Shown here piece by piece: positions 36,442 through 41,664 of a stretch of DNA of 41,664 nt. Numbering within the stretch: position 1 is the first letter of the stretch; each line of letters starts with the position of its first letter. The DNA comes from an uncultured Clostridia bacterium (lineage in GTDB: Bacteria; Bacillota; Clostridia; Oscillospirales; Ruminococcaceae), in contig CAMERU010000002.1 in the NCBI GenBank assembly GCA_945935925.1, positions 1-41,664 on the forward strand, given 5' to 3'. Made by a program: the position numbers and the translations under genes. The notes below the pieces were generated by a model that saw only the letters and a program-made list of their open reading frames with translations, did not search any database and was not told where the DNA came from.

Positions 36442-36999
36442 ATGTCCGAAAAACAGAAGCCGCATATAAGCTATATCGTTTCGCTGTGCGGCATAATGTG
36501 CGGGCTTGCGCTGGCGATGATGTTTTTTTTGAGCATGGTGCCGTCGTTTGAGTACATCAGCCCCGCAGTGGCGGGCGTGCTTATCTGGGTGGTTCGTGAC
36601 AGGCTCGGCGTTAAGTACGGGCTGGTCAGCTACTTCGCGGTCGGGCTGCTCGGGATATTGTTCACGCCGAATTACGAAGCGTCGATGATGTTCATTTTCC
36701 TGCTGGGTTATTACCCGATAATTCGGCAGTATATCATGAAAATCAAGCTCGGCGTGCTGCGCTGGGCGGCGAAAATAGGGGTATATACGGCGGGCGCGGT
36801 ATGCGCTTATCTGCTGCTTATCTACCTTTTCAATATGAAGCAGCTTCTGGAGGACTTCGGCGAATTTGGAAAATATGGGTCGATATTGATACTATTTATG
36901 GGCGGAGTTGCGTTTGTGATGTACGATATCTTCCTCGGGCTGTTTTTCCCGTTTTATGAGAAAATGCTCAAGCCGAAAATACAGAAGCGAATGAGATAA
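36442..36999 (+). CDS. Multi-spanning membrane protein, possibly ECF-type S-component-like
   Basis: Several hydrophobic helices (GIMCGLALAMMFFLSMVP, AVAGVLIWVV, GLVSYFAVGLLGILF, SMMFIFLLGYYPII, VYTAGAVCAYLLLIYLF, LILFMGGVAFVMYDIFLGLFFPF). Confidence 0.7.
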   Translation: MSEKQKPHISYIVSLCGIMCGLALAMMFFLSMVPSFEYISPAVAGVLIWVVRDRLGVKYGLVSYFAVGLLGILFTPNYEASMMFIFLLGYYPIIRQYIMKIKLGVLRWAAKIGVYTAGAVCAYLLLIYLFNMKQLLEDFGEFGKYGSILILFMGGVAFVMYDIFLGLFFPFYEKMLKPKIQKRMR

Positions 37000-37050
37000 A
37001 AAAGCGGTTTCCGCAGGCGACCGCGATCACTGTAACAAAAGGAGAAAACT

Positions 37051-38847
37051 ATGTCGGAAAGAATACCTGAGCGGCAGGATGTCGCTGCCGAAAATAAATG
37101 GTCTATCGGGGATATCTACGCAAGCGACGCCGCATGGGAAGCGGATTTCGCAAAAGCAAAGGAGTTCCCCGCAAGAATAGCGTCGTATAAGGGTCAGCTC
37201 TCGACCTCGGCGGAAAAGCTGCTTGAATACATGAAGCAGGACGACGAGCTTTCGGTGCTGCTGGACAGCCTTGTGAATTACGCGCAGCGGAAGAACGACG
37301 AGGACACCCGTATAGCGAAGTATCAGGACATGGTGAGCCGAATTGAAACGCTGTACGTTGAGTTAGCGGGCGCGGCGTCATATGTAACGCCCGAGCTGCT
37401 TTCGATACCCGACGACACCATGGAGCTTTTTTATAAGGAACAGAGCGGGCTTGAGCTTTACAGGCGCATTTTTGACAGGATACGCCGCCGCAGGGCGCAT
37501 ATTCTCTCCGAGGCGGAGGAGCGCATAATAGCGCTGACGGGGGAGATGGCGGCCAGCCCCGATAACATCTTCTCAATGTTCAACGACGCCGACCTTAAAT
37601 TCCCCGACGCTGTTGACAAGGACGGGAATACTCATCAGGTAACGCACGGGAGCTATATCCCGCTCATGCAGAGCAGCGACCGCGTGCTGCGAAAGTCCGC
37701 GTTCGAGTCGCTGTATCACGTTTACGAGGGCTTCAGGAACACCTCGGCGGCAGTGCTTTCCGCACAGGTAAAAACGCTGGTATTCAGGGCGAGGGCGCGC
37801 AATTATTCAAGCACGCTTGAAGCGGCGCTTGACGGGAACGAGGTACCAACCGAGGTTTACAGCCGCCTTATCGAGGCTGTCCACGAAAACATGGCTCATA
37901 TGCACCGTTATGTAAGGCTGAGGAAAAAGCTGCTCGGCGTTGATGAGCTGCACGCATACGACCTCTACACCCCGATAGTGAGCGACCTTGACATCAGGAT
38001 ACCGTTCGAGCAGGCGAAACGGGAGGTCTACGAGTCGCTCGCGCCAATGGGCGAGGAATACCGCGCGATATTCCGCAAGGGTATCGAGCAGCGCTGGATA
38101 GACGTTTACGAAAACGAGGGCAAGCGCAGCGGCGCTTACTCCGCGGGAGCGAGGGTGCACCCGTTCGTGCTGCTTAACCACAAGGACACACTTGACAGCG
38201 AGTTCACGCTGGCGCATGAAATGGGTCACGCAATACACTCTTACCTGTCCAACACCAATCAGCCGGTTGCCTACGCGGATTATGTAATATTCGTCGCGGA
38301 GGTGGCGTCCACCTGCAACGAGAGCCTGCTTATGCAGCACCTCCTGCGCAGCACCGACGACAAGAAGCGCCGCGCGTATCTCATCAATTATTTCCTCGAG
38401 CAGTTCAGAACCACGCTTTATCGCCAGACGATGTTCGCGGAGTTTGAGCTTATGATAAACCAAAAGGCGGAAAACGGCGAGAGCCTTACCGCCGAAACGC
38501 TTTGCGAGATGTACCGTGAGCTGAACAGGCAGTATTACGGCGACGACCTTGTTATTGACAGCGAGCTTGACATGGAATGGGCAAGGATACCGCATTTCTA
38601 CTACAATTATTATGTTTACCAGTACGCAACGGGATTTTCGGCAGCTATCGCGCTGTCGCAGAGGATACTGAACGAGGGAGAGCCTGCCGTAAAGGATTAT
38701 ATAGGTTTCCTGAGCGGCGGCTGCTCGACCGACCCCATTTCGCTGCTGAAGGGCGCGGGCGTGGACATGACCTCAAAGCAGCCCGTGGAAAGCGCGCTGA
38801 AGCTTTTCGGCACACTGCTTGACGAGATGGAAGAACTCATGAGCTGA
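37051..38847 (+). CDS. pepF: Oligoendopeptidase F (M3 family)
   Basis: Zinc motif FTLAHEMGHAIHSYLS, HPFVLLNHKDTLDSEFTL, EVASTCNESLLMQHLL. Confidence 0.95.
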   Translation: MSERIPERQDVAAENKWSIGDIYASDAAWEADFAKAKEFPARIASYKGQLSTSAEKLLEYMKQDDELSVLLDSLVNYAQRKNDEDTRIAKYQDMVSRIETLYVELAGAASYVTPELLSIPDDTMELFYKEQSGLELYRRIFDRIRRRRAHILSEAEERIIALTGEMAASPDNIFSMFNDADLKFPDAVDKDGNTHQVTHGSYIPLMQSSDRVLRKSAFESLYHVYEGFRNTSAAVLSAQVKTLVFRARARNYSSTLEAALDGNEVPTEVYSRLIEAVHENMAHMHRYVRLRKKLLGVDELHAYDLYTPIVSDLDIRIPFEQAKREVYESLAPMGEEYRAIFRKGIEQRWIDVYENEGKRSGAYSAGARVHPFVLLNHKDTLDSEFTLAHEMGHAIHSYLSNTNQPVAYADYVIFVAEVASTCNESLLMQHLLRSTDDKKRRAYLINYFLEQFRTTLYRQTMFAEFELMINQKAENGESLTAETLCEMYRELNRQYYGDDLVIDSELDMEWARIPHFYYNYYVYQYATGFSAAIALSQRILNEGEPAVKDYIGFLSGGCSTDPISLLKGAGVDMTSKQPVESALKLFGTLLDEMEELMS

Positions 38848-38858
38848 CGGGAGAGATA

Positions 38859-39962
38859 ATGAACACACAACAGGAAAAAGCATATATTGAGTTTCTGAAA
38901 TCGCTCTGCGCGGAATTTCCGAACGCTGCCGCGCTGATTGACAGGACGCTTTCCTGCATTTACAGCAGCCGTCCCGCGCTGTTTTCGGAGGGAATGGCGT
39001 TTCAGAGCCTCGTGCACGGTGAGTTGAGTTACCCCATGCGGGAATTTACTCAGGTACGGGTCATGATACGTGACGAGTTTTACTGTGCGCGTATTGTCCC
39101 CATAAAAAATGAATACGGCGACCCGTGGTTATATGTGTGCGAGCTTGTCAACGCTTCGTCCGCTACGGATATCGCTGCGGACACCGACCTTTTCGCAAGG
39201 GCGCTTCCGGTGTTAAATTCAATAGAATACAACCTCGCGGGGCTGTGGAAAAATACTAATGCGCTCGGCGAGAGTCTGGGCGGCGACAGCGCCGCTGCCG
39301 CGAATATCGGCGCGTTAAAAAGCTCGCTGGCAAATATCGGCTCGGTCACAAAGAACGCCTCGGAGTTTGCGGACATGATGTTCGGAGAAAAGGACCCCGT
39401 TGCTATTGACGCGGCGGCGCTCATGACGAGCCTTGTCCGCCGCTGCAACGCCGCGCTCGCGAAATGCGGCAGGCGGGTCGAGCTTCTCTGCGACAGCACG
39501 GAGCTCATTATCGGCGCGGACAGCCGCCATGCGGTTGCGGCGCTGGTGAACGCTGTGCAGAACGCGCTGCTGTATTCCCCGCGCGACAGCGTGCCTATAA
39601 TTGCGGTGTACCGCGTCTGTGAGGGCAAGCGCGCTTTCGTTGAATTTAAGTTCACCAACGACAACATAATGTTCACCGATAAGGATTTCAAGGATAACGT
39701 AAGCGTTAATTTCAGCTATCAGCGCATCGGCTGGGGCATACCTATAATCAGGCGATTCGCCGAGGAAAGCCACGGCAGATTTTCCATTGAGGACGACGGC
39801 GGCAGAATGTGCGTAAGGCTTACGCTCCCCTCTCCTGTCGGCGAGCTTTCTTCGGAGGTATCGCTGGAGCAGTTCTCCTATGTTTACTACAACACGGGCG
39901 TGCCGGATATCCTCGAAACGAAAATGCGCGAGGTCGCAGAGTTCTTCGGAGAAAACAGTTGA
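38859..39962 (+). CDS. HATPase_c-like protein lacking a recognisable phospho-acceptor His box
   Basis: N-box-like AALVNAVQNALLYSP and G2-like RIGWGIPIIRRFAEESHGRFSI; no H-box in the upstream helical region. Confidence 0.65.
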   Translation: MNTQQEKAYIEFLKSLCAEFPNAAALIDRTLSCIYSSRPALFSEGMAFQSLVHGELSYPMREFTQVRVMIRDEFYCARIVPIKNEYGDPWLYVCELVNASSATDIAADTDLFARALPVLNSIEYNLAGLWKNTNALGESLGGDSAAAANIGALKSSLANIGSVTKNASEFADMMFGEKDPVAIDAAALMTSLVRRCNAALAKCGRRVELLCDSTELIIGADSRHAVAALVNAVQNALLYSPRDSVPIIAVYRVCEGKRAFVEFKFTNDNIMFTDKDFKDNVSVNFSYQRIGWGIPIIRRFAEESHGRFSIEDDGGRMCVRLTLPSPVGELSSEVSLEQFSYVYYNTGVPDILETKMREVAEFFGENS

Positions 39963-40193
39963 TTTTGAAAATATTCATTATGCTGTCACGCTGTTTTCAT
40001 CTTTCGGAGGTATAATCAAGCTGCATTCGGGAAACCGAATTTTCATGACCTTTCATTTTTTCACGGCTGGTGCCGTCCGGCGTTTTTCGCGGCAATACCG
40101 CTTTTGTGCGGTGCGTCCCGACGGACGCCGGTTTATACGGTCGGATTTTTATTATGATAAGAAACTATCGGACGAAAAAAAGGAGATACAGCC

Positions 40194-40874
40194 ATGTACA
40201 AGATCCTTGTAGTAGACGACGAAGAGAATATCCGCGAGGTAATAAAGGAATACGCGGAATTTGAGGGACATCAGGTGGACGAGGCGTGCGACGGAATGCA
40301 GGCTATCGAGATGGCAAAGGCTAACGACTACGACATTATCATCATGGACGTGATGATGCCGCGCGTAGACGGTTACACCGCCTGCAAGGAGATACGCAAG
40401 TTCAAGCAGACGCCCGTGCTCATGCTTTCCGCGCGCGGCGAGGAATACGACAAGCTGTTCGGGTTCGAGCTGGGCATTGACGACTATGTTGTAAAGCCGT
40501 TTTCGCCCAAGGAGGTCATGGCGAGGATAAACGCTATCGTGAAGCGCAACGCCGTGGCTGCGGCTCCCGCGGCGACTGCCCCCGAAACGGAGAAATTCGA
40601 GGGGCTGGAGATAAACTTCACCTCCCGCGACGTTTTCATCGACGGCGTGAAGGCAAATCTCACCCCGAAGGAATACGACCTGCTTTTCTACCTTGTCAGA
40701 AACAAGAACATTGCCCTGACGAGAAACAAGCTTCTTGAAGAGGTGTGGGGCTATGATTTCTTCGGAGACGACCGCACCATTGACACACATATAAAAATGC
40801 TCCGCAATAATCTCGGTCCCTATCGCAAGTTCATTGTCACGCTGCGCGGGCTGGGCTATAAATTCGAGGCGTAA
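40194..40874 (+). CDS. OmpR/PhoB-family response regulator
   Basis: ILVVDDEENIREV, DIIIMDVMMPRVDGY, VVKPFSPKEVMARI; winged-helix DNA-binding C-terminus (LTPKEYDLLFYLVRN...TIDTHIKMLRNNLG). Confidence 0.95.
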   Translation: MYKILVVDDEENIREVIKEYAEFEGHQVDEACDGMQAIEMAKANDYDIIIMDVMMPRVDGYTACKEIRKFKQTPVLMLSARGEEYDKLFGFELGIDDYVVKPFSPKEVMARINAIVKRNAVAAAPAATAPETEKFEGLEINFTSRDVFIDGVKANLTPKEYDLLFYLVRNKNIALTRNKLLEEVWGYDFFGDDRTIDTHIKMLRNNLGPYRKFIVTLRGLGYKFEA

Positions 40875-40876
40875 GC

Positions 40877-41664
40877 ATGAATTTCTTCCGCAGCATTAAA
40901 TACAGGGTATGGGTGCGCTTTGAGATAGTCGTTGTCGCAATGCTTGCGTTTACCTATGTTTTTCTGATAGCGATGTTCCCGAGCTTTTACGAGTGGATGA
41001 AAACCTACGAGATAAGCGAAACTCTCGTGGATATCCGAGCGCACTGGTACAGCGACGATATCGCAGACGTTGTGAACAGGGAAGCCAACGGGAAGAAAAT
41101 GTATATCGAGATATATTTTCCCGAGACCGGTTATTCCTATGTTGCAAACAGGCTGGGCGGCAGCGTTTCGCTTGCGGTGATAGCCAAGGAGGGCTATCGC
41201 AGCGAGGTGCGCGAGAGCAGCACGGGCATGGTTTACCGCCGTTTCCGCGACGAGGCGGAGGATAACACTATCCTCATGGTGGGAAGCTACATCGGGAGCA
41301 GCCGCCTTGACCCCGACGCTTATGTATTCATATGCAGTTATCTCCAGCCGATAGGCACAACGGTGAGCATTTTCGTGCGGCAGTTCTTTTTCGTCGGGAT
41401 AATCATGATGATACTGACGATGTTCATGTCGGCGCTGTTCGCGAATAAGATATCCGAGCCGATAATACGCATAAATAACGCCGCGAAAAGCCTTCCGCAG
41501 GGTAAATTCGAGATAGACGGCGAGAAGAACGACTACGCCGAGATAAAGCAGCTTTCCGCAACGCTTCAATCCGCGTCAAAGGAAATCGCGAAATCCGACG
41601 GCCTCCGCCGCGAGCCCATGGCTAACATTTCGAACGACGTGCGCACGACGCTCACCATGAAACA
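40877..41664 (+). CDS. Sensor histidine kinase, 3' truncated by window edge; H-box region atypical
   Basis: Manual translation from 40877: two TM helices, extracellular sensor, HAMP-like FANKISEPIIRINNAAKSLPQGKFEI, then ...KSDGLRREPMANISNDVRTTLTMK at the window end. No ORF was listed for this frame, but it is open to the edge. Confidence 0.85.
   Translation, partial: MNFFRSIKYRVWVRFEIVVVAMLAFTYVFLIAMFPSFYEWMKTYEISETLVDIRAHWYSDDIADVVNREANGKKMYIEIYFPETGYSYVANRLGGSVSLAVIAKEGYRSEVRESSTGMVYRRFRDEAEDNTILMVGSYIGSSRLDPDAYVFICSYLQPIGTTVSIFVRQFFFVGIIMMILTMFMSALFANKISEPIIRINNAAKSLPQGKFEIDGEKNDYAEIKQLSATLQSASKEIAKSDGLRREPMANISNDVRTTLTMK

Noticed and set aside
1-41664. CRISPR array, phage, transposon, toxin-antitoxin or defence island
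   Set aside because: No spaced direct repeats, integrase/transposase motifs, or defence gene signatures were seen on either strand.

Overview
This window is about 41.7 kb of densely packed, mostly housekeeping DNA. It looks like a moderately high-GC Clostridia (Oscillospiraceae/Ruminococcaceae-like); that placement is inferred from gene content and order, not from a search. In order it contains: the end of a dipeptide/oligopeptide ABC transporter (dppD-dppF); a DUF1847-like Cys protein; an acetolactate-synthase-like ThDP enzyme next to a 4-hydroxybutyrate-dehydrogenase-like Fe-ADH; an M23 peptidase (-); a DUF1540-like Cys-rich miniprotein; a polar amino-acid ABC transporter (-); prmA; a small membrane protein, recD2 and comFC; miaB, a YlbF/RicA-like gene, mutS, mutL, miaA and hfq; an HlyD-like protein, yggS, sepF, ylmH, divIVA, ileS, lspA, rluD and a Cof-type HAD; a split transketolase; asnB (-); tyrA; a membrane protein; pepF; an orphan HATPase protein; and a response regulator with a truncated histidine kinase. 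I saw no CRISPR array, rRNA, tRNA, transposase, phage module or recognisable defence island. The best leads are: (1) the ThDP enzyme/4HbD pair, possibly a 2-oxoglutarate to succinic semialdehyde to 4-hydroxybutyrate module; (2) a histidine-kinase H-box at the window end whose phospho-acceptor His reads as Asn, with several single-base departures clustered there (contig-edge errors or a pseudokinase); (3) an orphan HATPase protein with no recognisable H-box; (4) an HlyD-like protein without a partner, embedded in the hfq/yggS/sepF/divIVA division cluster; and (5) a Cys-rich tail on the RicA-like protein. I do not see convincing evidence for a wholly new multi-gene system.
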